Source: Zhihengliuella alba
Lineage (GTDB): Bacteria > Actinomycetota > Actinomycetes > Actinomycetales > Micrococcaceae
Assembly: GCF_039538765.1 (NCBI RefSeq)
Contig: NZ_BAABCJ010000002.1
Span: forward strand, 682,001 to 746,000
DNA: 64,000 nucleotides
Direction of reading: 5' to 3'
Part shown: positions 16,567 to 25,360 of the stretch, piece by piece
How the letters are laid out: each line of letters begins with the position of its first letter
Numbering within the stretch: position 1 is the first letter of the stretch
The notes under the pieces: generated by a model
What the model was told of the DNA's origin: nothing
The model's database searches: none
Seen by the model: only the letters and a program-made list of their open reading frames with translations
Made by a program: the position numbers and the translations under genes

Positions 16567-18162
16567 ATGACCAGCACCGCCACCGCACTCGCCGGGCATT
16601 CGCTCATCAACGGCAGCGCCGTCCAGGGCCGCGGAGGGACCACCGCTGCGGCCGACCCCGCCACGAACGAGCTCCTCGAGCCCGCCTATACCCTGATCGA
16701 CGCGGAACAGCTCGGCGAGGCCACGCGCGCGGCCGCCGAGGCGTTCGATTCCTTCCGGGCACTGGATCCGGAGATCCACGCGGCCTTCCTGGAGCGCATC
16801 GCGGAGAACATCGAGGCCTCGGGGGACGAGATCGTGGCCCGCGCCATGGCGGAGACCGGCCTCCCGGAGGCGCGCCTGGTCGGCGAGCGCGGCCGCACCG
16901 CAAACCAGCTGCGCCTCTTCGCCGCCGTCGTCCGCCAGGGGGACCACCGCGGGGTCCGCATTGATCCAGCCCTCCCGGACCGCCAGCCGATGCCCCGCGT
17001 GGACATCCGCCAGCGCCGGATCCCGCTCGGCCCGGTAGCGGTGTTCGGGGCCAGCAACTTCCCGCTGGCGTTCTCCACGGCCGGCGGCGACACCGCGTCA
17101 GCCCTCGCCGCAGGGTGCCCCGTGGTGTTCAAGGCCCACAATGCGCACCCCGGCACCAGTGAGCTCGTCGGCCGCGCCGTCGTGGACGCCGTCCGCGCGT
17201 TCGATCTGCACCCCGGCGTCTTCTCCCTGGTCTTCGGCCCGGGATCGACGATCGGGCAGGCACTGGTCGCGGACCCAGCCATCAAGGCGGTCGGCTTCAC
17301 CGGCTCACGCGGTGCCGGCACCGCCCTCATGCGGACCGCCGCGGGCCGCCCGGAGCCGATCCCGGTGTATGCCGAGATGAGTTCGATCAACCCCGTGTTC
17401 TTCTTCGAGGGAGCACTGCAGGGCGACCTCGATGCGCTCGCGGCGGCCTACCTCGGCTCCGTCACCGGTTCCAGCGGCCAGCTCTGCACCGCGCCGGGCT
17501 TGGTCTTCGTCCCCGTGGGCGACGCCGGCGACGCTTTCGTCGCGGCCGTCGGACGGGCGGCGGCGGACTATGCCGGCCAGACCATGCTGACACGCGGAAT
17601 CTGCGACTCCTGGCGCTCGGGCGTGGACGCGCTCGACCGGCAGGACGGCGTCGAGATCGTCGGCCGCGGAACGGACGGGGCGACGGAGAATGCGCCGGCC
17701 CCCGTCGTCTTCTCCGCCGACACCCCGACGTTCCTGGCGAACCCGGTCCTGCACGAGGAGATCTTCGGCGCCGCCTCGCTGGTGGTGCGGTACGACGGCG
17801 CCGAACAGCTACTTCAGACGGCGGAGCGCCTCGAGGGGCAGCTGACCACAACCCTGCACCTGACCGACTCGGACCAGGAGTCCGCACGCCGGCTCCTGCC
17901 CGTCCTGGAGCGCAAGGCTGGGCGCATCCTCGCCAATGGCTGGCCCACGGGAGTCGAGGTCGGCCACGCCATGGTGCACGGCGGCCCGTTCCCGGCGACG
18001 TCGGACAGCAGGACGACCTCGGTCGGCAGTCTGGCGATCGAGCGCTTCCTGCGGCCCGTCGCGTACCAGAACCTTCCTGACGTGCTGCTGCCGGAGGATC
18101 TGCAGGAGGCCAACCCGCGCGGCCTCAACCGCCGCATCGACGGGAACGCCTCCCCCGCCTGA
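16567..18162 (+). CDS. 2,5-dioxovalerate (alpha-ketoglutarate semialdehyde) dehydrogenase
   Basis: A 531-residue aldehyde dehydrogenase of the KGSADH group. It oxidises 2-oxoglutarate semialdehyde to 2-oxoglutarate with NAD(P)+, completing aldarate catabolism. The nucleophile C307 lies in SSGQLCTAPGL and the general-base Glu E270 in YAEMSSINPVFF, contexts typical of KGSADH rather than of general ALDHs. The Rossmann part has VFGASNFPLAFSTAGGDTASALAAGCPV. ATG 16567 follows AAGGGAG. A bidirectional terminator (18188-18226) separates it from the convergent LacI gene. Confidence 0.9.
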   Translation: MTSTATALAGHSLINGSAVQGRGGTTAAADPATNELLEPAYTLIDAEQLGEATRAAAEAFDSFRALDPEIHAAFLERIAENIEASGDEIVARAMAETGLPEARLVGERGRTANQLRLFAAVVRQGDHRGVRIDPALPDRQPMPRVDIRQRRIPLGPVAVFGASNFPLAFSTAGGDTASALAAGCPVVFKAHNAHPGTSELVGRAVVDAVRAFDLHPGVFSLVFGPGSTIGQALVADPAIKAVGFTGSRGAGTALMRTAAGRPEPIPVYAEMSSINPVFFFEGALQGDLDALAAAYLGSVTGSSGQLCTAPGLVFVPVGDAGDAFVAAVGRAAADYAGQTMLTRGICDSWRSGVDALDRQDGVEIVGRGTDGATENAPAPVVFSADTPTFLANPVLHEEIFGAASLVVRYDGAEQLLQTAERLEGQLTTTLHLTDSDQESARRLLPVLERKAGRILANGWPTGVEVGHAMVHGGPFPATSDSRTTSVGSLAIERFLRPVAYQNLPDVLLPEDLQEANPRGLNRRIDGNASPA

Positions 18163-18187
18163 GCCGCCCGACGCACTCGGTCCCCAC

Positions 18188-18226
18188 GACGAAGGCTTTC
18201 CGCCCAGATGGCGGAGGGCCTTCGTC
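18188..18226. terminator. bidirectional hairpin terminator
   Basis: Outer arms GACGAAGG (18188-18195) and CCTTCGTC (18219-18226), plus inner arms CCGCC (18200-18204) and GGCGG (18210-18214). It lies between two convergent genes. Confidence 0.65.
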
Positions 18227-18271
18227 CGTAAATTCTGATCGCACACCCCGCGGCGAACCGGTCGTGCTCGC

Positions 18272-19291
18272 CTACGGGCTACCGGGAGGACCAGTGGAAC
18301 CGCGCCAGACGATCTCCGTCAAGGGTGCGTCCGGCTCCACCTCCACCTGACCGGCACCGAGCAACGCCAGGAGCCGATTGATGGCCCGCCGACCGATCCG
18401 GTGGAAGTCGACGGAGACGCTGGTCAGACCTGGGGGCAGCATGGCACCCACGACTGTGTTGTCCCAACCGGTCACGCTGAGGTCCTCGGGGACCCGCCAG
18501 CCTCGTTCCACCGCTCCCCGGACGACTCCGGCTGCCAGCTGGTCGTTAGCTGCGATCACCGCTGTCACGCCGTCAGCGGCCGACAGGTCGAGGACGCCCG
18601 CACGCGCCCGCTCGGGATCCCAGCCGGTCTCGATGACACCGGCCGACCGGAGCCCCAGTCGCTCGATCGTCTTCAAGTAGACGTCTCTGCGTTCACGGGC
18701 GGACGTATTCGTGTAGTTGCCGGCCACGTGGACGAACGTCCGATGTCCGAGCCGCGCCAGCCCTTGGACCAGTTCCGACACGATCGAGGCGTCGGCGAGG
18801 TCTCCGATCCCCCGCATCGACTCGTCGTACTGCGTTTCAACCGCGATGGGGGTCTGCAGAGTGGGACCGAGTCGTTCGATCTCCGGAATCGGGGACAAGG
18901 AGACCAGACCCTCGAAGAGTCCGCAGTCGGCCAGTTCCAGCACTCGCAAGTGCCTCGACTGCGGCTCACCGCCCAGGGTGACGGCTTCGACCACGTATCC
19001 GTGGGCGCCCGCCGCCTCGGTGGCCCCCTCGAGCACCTCCAGCGAGCTGATCGCGCCGCCCTTGGGCAGGAGCAGCGCCAGCCTCCCGGTGCGCCGGTCG
19101 CGCATGGCCCGGGCGGCGATGTTGGGCCGGTACCCGAGCTCCTCGACGGCGGCCCGGATCCTGTCCCGGGTCTCTTCCCTCATGCCGCCGTCGGACCGGA
19201 GGTACCGTGAGACCGTCTGGTGCGAGACGCCGGCGAGTTTCGCCACCTCGATGATCGTGGCGCGCTTGCCGGGCCGCTGTGCCGTCGACAT
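18272..19291 (-). CDS. LacI family transcriptional regulator (1)
   Basis: A 339-residue LacI repressor. The N-terminal HTH (ATIIEVAKLAGVSHQTVSRYLRSDG) and hinge (YRPNIAARAMR) precede a sugar-binding periplasmic-fold core with IAANDQLAAGVVRGA and a typical end (GWDNTVVGAMLPPGLTSVSVDFHRIGRRAINRLL). ATG 19291 is preceded by AAGGAGG on the minus strand; a 40-codon upstream extension has no such site and runs through the terminator. It is the last gene of the minus-strand block SBP3-DUF2264-isomerase-SBP2-SBP1-LacI. It could bind the GTGAACGTTCAC sites at 26.8 kb (inference). Confidence 0.86.
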   Translation of the reverse strand: MSTAQRPGKRATIIEVAKLAGVSHQTVSRYLRSDGGMREETRDRIRAAVEELGYRPNIAARAMRDRRTGRLALLLPKGGAISSLEVLEGATEAAGAHGYVVEAVTLGGEPQSRHLRVLELADCGLFEGLVSLSPIPEIERLGPTLQTPIAVETQYDESMRGIGDLADASIVSELVQGLARLGHRTFVHVAGNYTNTSARERRDVYLKTIERLGLRSAGVIETGWDPERARAGVLDLSAADGVTAVIAANDQLAAGVVRGAVERGWRVPEDLSVTGWDNTVVGAMLPPGLTSVSVDFHRIGRRAINRLLALLGAGQVEVEPDAPLTEIVWRGSTGPPGSP

Positions 19292-19395
19292 GCCTGTCCT
19301 CCTTGGATCGTCCGAACAGTCTCGCACCCTCTCGACGAGAACGTGCGCATCCCAGACGATCTGGCACGCCTCGGCCACCGGCACAAATGGAGACG

Positions 19396-19432
19396 ACGAG
19401 GCCCCTCCCACCAGCGGCGAGAGGGGCCTCGT
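19396..19432 (-). terminator. hairpin terminator between SBP1 and LacI
   Basis: Perfect 12-bp arms ACGAGGCCCCTC (19396-19407) and GAGGGGCCTCGT (19421-19432). Located downstream of the SBP1 stop on the minus strand. Confidence 0.65.
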
Positions 19433-19508
19433 TCGGTTCTGTCGGCGCGGAGTGGGCCAGAGGCGTGATCCACCACCCGCCCGCCGCGACCCGAGCCTTC
19501 GGGTCGGG

Positions 19509-20792
19509 TCAGGAAGCGATGGCTCGCTCCATCTCGCCGATCATGGCCTCGGCGGCCTCTGCGGGGGTCTGGCGCTCGAAGTAGACCTCCGTCTCGTACC
19601 GGAAGACGATGTTCTGCAGCTCCGAGAAGCCCTTCGGCGGGATCGGCTCGGCCGGGCCGAGCTCGGGCTCGACTTCCTGGACGAACTCGGCGGAGGCCTT
19701 GTCGGGGCCCTCGAGTTCGGCCATGACCGCCTCGCGGACCTCGCTATTGGCCGGCACGCCGCGCTCGGTGCCGCCGATCACGCCGGCCTCGACGTTGTTC
19801 ACGAAGAAGTCGATGAACTTCTGCGCCTCCTCCGGGTGCTCCGTCTGGCCCGAGGCCGAGAGGAGCATGGAGGCCTTGTAGAAGGTGCCGGCGTCCTCGG
19901 CGCTGCCGGTCGGCGACGGGAAACGCAGCGGCTGGATGTCGGCGCCGGACGCGGACGCAATCGTGCTGACCTGGTTGGTCCAGTACTGGGCCATGGCCGA
20001 CTGGCCCGTGCCCATGAGGGACTGGTCCACGCTCACGGTCTGGTCACCGGCCAGCATGGCCGCCTGCGGATAGGCGCCGCTCTTGACCAGGTCGAGATGG
20101 TGCTGGAGGTACTCCTCCGCGTCCGCCGCGTCGAAGCCGAGCGTGCCCTCCTCGGTCGTGAGCGCCTTGCCCTGCTGGCGCAGCCAGACCTGGAGACCGA
20201 GGGGCTCCGACGGGCCGGAGGACCCGAACTTGCCGTCCGTGCCCTCGGAGATCTGCTGCGAGACCTCGGCGTAGTCCTCCCATGTCCAGGTGGTGTCGTC
20301 CGGGATCTCTACCCCGGCCTCCTCGAAGACGGCCGGGTTCGCCAGGATGGTCGGCGCATTGACTCCGGTGGTGATCCCGAAGAGACCCTCCTCGGTGCGC
20401 CCGTTGTCGATGGCGCTCTCGTCGAACTTGGAGACGTCGACGCCGGAGAGATCGAGCAGGGCTCCGCGGTCGGCGTACTCACGCAGGTACTGCGAGTCCA
20501 TCTGGATGATGTCCGGAGCGTCGCCAGCAGCGGTCTGCGTCGCGAGTCGGTCCCAATAGCCATTCCAGTCCGAGTAGGAGCCCTGGACCTTGATATCCGG
20601 GTTCTGCTCCTCGAAGGCGGCGATGATCTCCTCGGTCAGCTCCGACCGGTCGTCCGAGCCCCACCAGGCGAAGCTGAGCTGGACCTCGCCGTCCTCGCTC
20701 TCGCCCCCTCCGCCGCACGCCGTCAGCGCGAGCGCGGATACGGCGGCGATGGCCACCGCCTGGGCTACTCTCTTCTTGTTCATGGTCCCCAT
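19509..20792 (-). CDS. ABC sugar transporter substrate-binding lipoprotein (SBP1)
   Basis: A 427-residue family-1 extracellular solute-binding protein. The signal peptide ends in a lipobox with C26 (LALTACGGG). The mature part begins VQLSFAWWGSDDR and has DAPDIIQMDSQYLREYADRGALLDL, TWTWEDYAEVSQQI and the C-terminal FERQTPAEAAEAMIGEMERAI. SBP2 and SBP3 share all these landmarks, so the three are paralogues. ATG 20792 is chosen because GAGGAGG lies 6-7 nt upstream. No permease or ATPase gene is adjacent. The promoter region carries two candidate LacI operators (20848-20885). It should deliver an oligosaccharide or glycoside to the permease pair at 39-41 kb (inference). Confidence 0.88.
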   Translation of the reverse strand: MGTMNKKRVAQAVAIAAVSALALTACGGGGESEDGEVQLSFAWWGSDDRSELTEEIIAAFEEQNPDIKVQGSYSDWNGYWDRLATQTAAGDAPDIIQMDSQYLREYADRGALLDLSGVDVSKFDESAIDNGRTEEGLFGITTGVNAPTILANPAVFEEAGVEIPDDTTWTWEDYAEVSQQISEGTDGKFGSSGPSEPLGLQVWLRQQGKALTTEEGTLGFDAADAEEYLQHHLDLVKSGAYPQAAMLAGDQTVSVDQSLMGTGQSAMAQYWTNQVSTIASASGADIQPLRFPSPTGSAEDAGTFYKASMLLSASGQTEHPEEAQKFIDFFVNNVEAGVIGGTERGVPANSEVREAVMAELEGPDKASAEFVQEVEPELGPAEPIPPKGFSELQNIVFRYETEVYFERQTPAEAAEAMIGEMERAIAS

Positions 20793-20847
20793 TGTTGTTC
20801 CTCCTCGCGGTGCTGCGGCCTCCATGAAGTCGGTCCCTCAGCCCTCT

Positions 20848-20885
20848 GTAACGTTTCACTTCCCGCGTACGGGAATACGCTTTCC
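20848..20885 (-). promoter_or_regulatory. LacI-type operator sites of SBP1
   Basis: Three overlapping dyads precede SBP1. GTAACGTTTCAC (20848-20859) contains TG-N-AACGTT-N-CA. TTCCCG-CGTA-CGGGAA (20860-20875) is a perfect inverted repeat. GGAATACGCTTTCC (20872-20885) matches the 14-bp regulon motif seen at 22401, 28029 and 41044. Confidence 0.5.
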
Positions 20886-20961
20886 GTGATGCTCACCACA
20901 TCCTAGCGGGCCTGCCGCCGCTTGGGAAGTGGCGCCCTCCTCCGGCACCCGGAAAGGCGAG

Positions 20962-20996
20962 GGGCCGGGACGGTGGACGTGCCACCCTCCCGGCCC
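20962..20996 (-). terminator. hairpin terminator after SBP2
   Basis: GGGCCGGGA (20962-20970) pairs with TCCCGGCCC (20988-20996), and the inner GGTGG/CCACC pair continues the stem. It lies just past the SBP2 stop on the minus strand, between SBP2 and SBP1. Confidence 0.7.
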
Positions 20997-21008
20997 GCGG
21001 CCGAGTGA

Positions 21009-22328
21009 TCAGCCGATCGCGGCCGCCATCTCCTGGTGCGCCTTCTTCGCGGCGTCCGCCGGGCTCTGGCGCTCGAAGAAGACCTCGAGCTCGTAGCGAT
21101 AGATGATGTCCTGGAGCTCGCTGAAGCCCATGGCAGGCACGGCCTCCTGCGGGCCGAGCTCGTCCTCGATGTCGGCGATGAACTCCGCCGAGGTCGCGTC
21201 CGGACCCTCGAGGCTGCCGATGACCTGTTCGCGGACGTCGCTGTTGGACGGAAGGCCCCGGTCCGTGAGATTCAGCTCGCCGGCCTCCTGCGAGTTCACG
21301 AAGAAGTCGATGAAGTCCTTGACCTCCTCCGGATGCTCCGTCTGGGCCGAGCCGGACATGAGCATCGAGGACTTGTACCAGAGGCCCGCATCCTTCGAGT
21401 CGCCGGTATGGGTCGGCATCCGCAGCGGGACGAGGTCCACACCCGCGGAACCCGACAGCGCGCTGAGCTGATTGGTCCACCACATGCCCAGGGCCGCGCC
21501 CCCGGTACCGGTCAACGACTGGTCCGGGCCCGGCGACTGATCCTCGGCAATGACGGAGGCCTGCGGGTAGGAGCCATTCTTCAGGAGATCGAGGTGGTGC
21601 TGGAAGTAGCTCTCCAGGTCAGCCTCCTCGAAGCCCAGCTCACCCTGGTCGGTGGTGAGCGACTTGCCGTCCTGACGCAGCCAGATCTGCAAGCCCGCCG
21701 GCTCGTTGGGGCCCGTGGCGCCGTACTTGCCCTCGACGCCCTCGGTGATCTGCTGGGTGATCTCGGCGTAGTCCTCCCACGTCCACGTCGTGTCGTCCGG
21801 CAGCTCGAGCCCGGCCTCCTCGAACAGCGCGGGATTGGCCATCAGGACCATGGCGTTGATGCCGGTCGTGACACCGAACATCCCGTCGTCCGTGCGGCCG
21901 TTCTCCACGGCGCCCTCGTCGAACTTGGAGACGTCGACGCCCTCGAGGTCCAGCAACGCGCCGCGATCGGCGTACTCGCGCAGGTACTTGTCGTCCATCT
22001 GGATGATGTCCGGCGCCTCGTTCGACGCCACCTGCGTGGCGAGCTTGTCCCAGTAGCCGCTCCAGTCGCCGTACTCGCCCTTGATGTCGACGTCGGGATT
22101 CTGCGCCTCATAGGCCTCGATGATCTTGTTGGTGGTGTCGGCCCGTGAGTCCGAGCCCCACCAGGTGAAGCGGAGCGTGACTTTGCCACCCTCGCCCTCG
22201 GCGGCCTCGCCGCCGCCTCCACACGCGGTCAGGGCCAGGGCCGACACAGCGGCGATGGCCGCCGCCTTCGCCAGCCGACGGCCACCGAACACGGGGCCTC
22301 GGCGCTGTGAGTTCTTACCTCGTGACAC
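21009..22328 (-). CDS. ABC sugar transporter substrate-binding lipoprotein (SBP2)
   Basis: A 439-residue solute-binding lipoprotein, paralogue of SBP1. The lipobox Cys is C36 (LALTACGGG). It shares VTLRFTWWGSDSR, APDIIQMDDKYLREYADRGALLDLEGVDVSKFDE, TWTWEDYAEITQQI and ends FERQSPADAAKKAHQEMAAAIG. GTG 22328 follows GAGGAGGT on the minus strand. It has its own strong promoter (22422-22450) with an operator overlapping the transcription start, so it is expressed separately from the isomerase gene upstream and is probably repressed without substrate. Confidence 0.88.
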   Translation of the reverse strand: MSRGKNSQRRGPVFGGRRLAKAAAIAAVSALALTACGGGGEAAEGEGGKVTLRFTWWGSDSRADTTNKIIEAYEAQNPDVDIKGEYGDWSGYWDKLATQVASNEAPDIIQMDDKYLREYADRGALLDLEGVDVSKFDEGAVENGRTDDGMFGVTTGINAMVLMANPALFEEAGLELPDDTTWTWEDYAEITQQITEGVEGKYGATGPNEPAGLQIWLRQDGKSLTTDQGELGFEEADLESYFQHHLDLLKNGSYPQASVIAEDQSPGPDQSLTGTGGAALGMWWTNQLSALSGSAGVDLVPLRMPTHTGDSKDAGLWYKSSMLMSGSAQTEHPEEVKDFIDFFVNSQEAGELNLTDRGLPSNSDVREQVIGSLEGPDATSAEFIADIEDELGPQEAVPAMGFSELQDIIYRYELEVFFERQSPADAAKKAHQEMAAAIG

Positions 22329-22400
22329 TTGCTACCTCCTCGTTGAGCGATCACCCGGGCCCCCTCAGCGAGGCGCCTCCACCAGGATCCGAACCGGCCG

Positions 22401-22450
22401 GGAAATCGTTTTCCGGTTTCGAATCTAGATGTGACGGCAATCACGGTCAA
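22401..22450 (-). promoter_or_regulatory. promoter and LacI-type operator of SBP2
   Basis: On the minus strand: -35 TTGACC (22445-22450), a 17-bp spacer and -10 TAGATT (22422-22427), a near-consensus promoter. The operator GGAAATCGTTTTCC (22401-22414) begins 7 bp past the -10 and would cover +1, the standard repressor position. A weaker dyad near 22484-22498 (GATGAAACGATACTC) lies further upstream. Confidence 0.65.
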
Positions 22451-22505
22451 GGATTTTTAGTGCTCTGACCTTTCATATTGAAGATGAAACGATACTCAGA
22501 GAGCA

Positions 22506-23318
22506 TCATTCGGCGAGGGCCTGGAACCAGCGGCCGGCCTGTTCGAGCGCCGGCCGGACGGAGCCGATCTCGGGGTACCACGCGAGTTCCCATTCCAGAG
22601 AGATCCATGCATCTCTGCCGCCGGCATCGCTGTGCCACCCCTGCAGTGCGCGGGCGAATTCGCCCAAAGGCAGATCGCCTTCCCCGGGGACGGCGGGCAG
22701 GGGCCGGTCCCGATCCTTCGGATGGAGCGCCAGATCCTTGATCTGGAAGTAGGCGAGGTGCTCACCGGCCAAGCTCCTGGAACAGGCCGGGGACTCTCCC
22801 GCCAGCCAGGGGTGGACCGCGTCCCACAGGACCCCGAACTGCTCCGGGCGCTCCAGCGGTGCCACGAGCTCCCGGGCGGCTCGGACCGTCGGGTGGGAGT
22901 CGTGCGTCTCGACGAGCAGTTGGACGCCCGCCGTCTCCAATTCGGGCAGAACCGCATGGAGGCGCGCCCGCCCCCGAGCAGTGTCGCCGGGAGCGCCTCC
23001 GGGGAACACGCGGATCGACGGGGCTCCCATGCTCTGGGCCGCGTCGATGAGCCGTCGGAGATCGGATTCGACATTGCCCGGAGGGGCCTCGGCGCACACG
23101 CGGACATAGCCTGCGAGACACGCCACCTGGAGCCCTGCGTCCTCGACGACGGTCCGCAGCGACCTCAGCCGCCGGTCCCCCGCGTCGACGTTGACTTCCT
23201 CGTCCGCGTGGGTCCGGATCTCGAGCCCGTCGCAGCCTGCACGGGCAGCCAGTGCAGCACTCTCGGCCAGCGGCCGCCCCGGCATCCCCAGGGTGCTGAC
23301 GGCGAATCGGCGGCTCAC
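22506..23318 (-). CDS. sugar phosphate isomerase/epimerase family TIM barrel (1)
   Basis: A 270-residue AP-endonuclease-2-fold protein of the xylose isomerase-like group. Metal-binding positions fit the fold: E in LLVETHDSHPT, D and H in VLWDAVHPWLAG, H in YFQIKDLAL, and E in WISLEWELAW. Members isomerise or epimerise sugars and keto-sugars, or cleave 3-keto-glycosides. GTG 23318 overlaps the DUF2264 stop (GTGA, 23315-23318), so the pair is translationally coupled. Substrate unknown. A much longer in-frame extension upstream is out of frame with DUF2264 and is not real. Confidence 0.83.
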   Translation of the reverse strand: MSRRFAVSTLGMPGRPLAESAALAARAGCDGLEIRTHADEEVNVDAGDRRLRSLRTVVEDAGLQVACLAGYVRVCAEAPPGNVESDLRRLIDAAQSMGAPSIRVFPGGAPGDTARGRARLHAVLPELETAGVQLLVETHDSHPTVRAARELVAPLERPEQFGVLWDAVHPWLAGESPACSRSLAGEHLAYFQIKDLALHPKDRDRPLPAVPGEGDLPLGEFARALQGWHSDAGGRDAWISLEWELAWYPEIGSVRPALEQAGRWFQALAE

Positions 23319-25279
23319 CGCCGGGCCTCCTGGACGGTCTGCTGCGCCATGTCCACGACGATCGACAGCGGCGCGTTCAGCGGGTCCCCGCTCCGCTCCG
23401 GGGGCGCGGACGAGGGGACGAACCGGAATCGCACGCGGGCACCGTCGGCGGAGACCTCCACATCCTCGATCCCCGCGCCCCGTGTCCCGTGCGGTGCGAG
23501 GCGAGCGCGCGCGACGAACGTCCCATCGCCCCGTACCGGTGCGGTCAGCCGAGGAACCGCGGCGGGCCCCGCGCCGAACGCGGTCCCGGACGGCGCGACA
23601 GCCGTCTCCCGCGAGACGAACCCCTGCAGGTTCTCGAGCGTCGACTCCAGGGCAGAGCCTTGAGGAACCGCCCACCCCGAGCATTCCAGGACGACGTCGT
23701 ACAGAGCTCCCCGCACCCGCTGGATCCGGACTTCGGTGCTTCCACAGGCGACCACGTAGCTCTCGACCGTCATCCCCGGGATCGACGTCGAGCCGGTCGC
23801 GAAGACCGGCCGGTGCCAGGACGCGGCCCAACCCCAGCAGCCGTGGTCGGCGGCCCCGATCGGATGGATGCGTCGGCGGGCCGACCTGTTTCCCCGCCAG
23901 TTCACGCCGACATGATTGTCCTCGGGTTCGCCGGCGCGAGTCGGGCCGGTGGCGCTCGAATAGGCCAGGCGGGCATAGAGAGGATCGGCGCCCGCTGCAC
24001 CGGCTTCCTGGTACGGGCGCACCTTGTCGGACCCGTGGTTGTGGAGCCGGACGATGCCGTCGTCGGCAGTCGCCTGGATCAGGAAGTTGGGCACCGGATC
24101 GGCGAGCATTCTGCTCTCCCGTTCCACCGGAGCGAGTTCCTCGGTCGCCGTCCATAGCGCGGAGTCCCGCGGGGCGAGCAGGCACACGAAGGCCTTGGCG
24201 GCCCAGAGGGGCGATGCCGGCCCCGAGTAGTCCTGCACTGTCGGGGCATGCTCGCCGTGCCAGCCCAACGAGGGCAGTCCGTGCTCGTTCAGCGCTCCGC
24301 GCTCTAGGAAGTATCGAAGCGATCCGCTGAGCAGCCGTCGCGACTGGCCGGGTGAAATCGGCGTCCGGCCCGTCAGGGCCCCCACGGCGATCGCCGTGCC
24401 GGCGGCCCAGCGGTAGGTCATGGACCGACCCATGTAGACCGGCGCGCCATCCGATCCGAACTGGTAGCGGAAGCGCGCCAGAAAGGTCTCGAGCCGGTCC
24501 ACGTGCACGTCCGTACGGCCGTCCATCCAGGCATCGAGGACTGGATAGAAGTGCATCGCCCAGCCGTTGTACTGGTCGAAGGCTCGCCCCTCGCCGTCGG
24601 CGTACCACCCGTCGCCGCCGTACCACCCCTCCAGCAGGGCCAGCGCCCGTCTACGGGCCGCCCGGGTCTCCTCGCTGCCGCGCCCCACGGACTCGAGGAA
24701 GCCCGCGACGGTGTAGGGGAAGAGGTACCAGTTGTTGGGGGCCGGCACGGCCCGCAGGGCCCCGGAGAGCCAATCGACGGCGCGCTCCTGGACCAGCGGG
24801 TCGAGGAGGTCCCAGAGCCACGGTCGGGTCAGCCGTAGCGCGAGGGCGACGGACGCGGCTTCCACCATCGGCTGGCCGCCGTCGAAGTGGTCGCCGATGA
24901 CCGGCCACGGTTCGGCGGCCGTACCGGCCGGCAGTGGATCCCCGGGGCGGGCCGTCCCCGCCTGCAGGCCTCGGGCGTACCGGGCGAGCCAACCGCGCCG
25001 ATCCGTGCCGCCCGAGCCCGCGACGCGGAAGGCCGCGATGAGCATGCTGCGGGCAAAGCCTTCCAAGCCATCCGACGCCGGTCCGCTCGCCGAGGCTGGT
25101 CCCGGAGGATTGAGGGCCGCGCCCGAAGGGCTGGCCCACCGCCACGCCGACTCCAGGAGCCGATCCGCAGCCGATTCCCAATGCTCGCGGGTATACCCCG
25201 TGATGGGACTGCGACCCCAGTCAGCCGGCGGGTGGCACTTCTCGTCGCCTGGAACCGGCAACGTCTTCTCGTTCAACAT
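23315..25279 (-). CDS. DUF2264 family protein
   Basis: A 654-residue protein. The N-terminal ~380 residues form an alpha/alpha-barrel-like region with landmarks WYLFPYTVAGFLE (183-195), GWYADG (224-229) and DQYNGWAMHFYP (235-246). Conserved H/Y/W clusters resemble glycoside hydrolase or lyase barrels. The C-terminal ~230 residues are beta-rich. DUF2264 proteins cluster with polysaccharide (pectin-like, rhamnose-containing) utilisation genes, but a reaction is not established to my knowledge. No signal peptide is visible, so it should act in the cytosol on imported oligosaccharide. ATG 25279 follows GAGGAAGC. Coupled to the isomerase downstream. Confidence 0.8.
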   Translation of the reverse strand: MLNEKTLPVPGDEKCHPPADWGRSPITGYTREHWESAADRLLESAWRWASPSGAALNPPGPASASGPASDGLEGFARSMLIAAFRVAGSGGTDRRGWLARYARGLQAGTARPGDPLPAGTAAEPWPVIGDHFDGGQPMVEAASVALALRLTRPWLWDLLDPLVQERAVDWLSGALRAVPAPNNWYLFPYTVAGFLESVGRGSEETRAARRRALALLEGWYGGDGWYADGEGRAFDQYNGWAMHFYPVLDAWMDGRTDVHVDRLETFLARFRYQFGSDGAPVYMGRSMTYRWAAGTAIAVGALTGRTPISPGQSRRLLSGSLRYFLERGALNEHGLPSLGWHGEHAPTVQDYSGPASPLWAAKAFVCLLAPRDSALWTATEELAPVERESRMLADPVPNFLIQATADDGIVRLHNHGSDKVRPYQEAGAAGADPLYARLAYSSATGPTRAGEPEDNHVGVNWRGNRSARRRIHPIGAADHGCWGWAASWHRPVFATGSTSIPGMTVESYVVACGSTEVRIQRVRGALYDVVLECSGWAVPQGSALESTLENLQGFVSRETAVAPSGTAFGAGPAAVPRLTAPVRGDGTFVARARLAPHGTRGAGIEDVEVSADGARVRFRFVPSSAPPERSGDPLNAPLSIVVDMAQQTVQEARR

Positions 25280-25294
25280 GCTTCCTCACGTGCC

Positions 25295-25320
25295 GGGCGG
25301 CGCACGTCGGCGCGCCGCCC
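25295..25320 (-). terminator. hairpin between SBP3 and DUF2264
   Basis: GGGCGGCGC (25295-25303) and GCGCCGCCC (25312-25320) form a 9-bp stem in the 81-bp gap. It may reduce read-through so that SBP3 is made in excess over the enzymes. Confidence 0.5.
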
Positions 25321-25360
25321 TTTCATCCTCGGTGACCGTCCGGTTTCGAGAGACCCCGGG

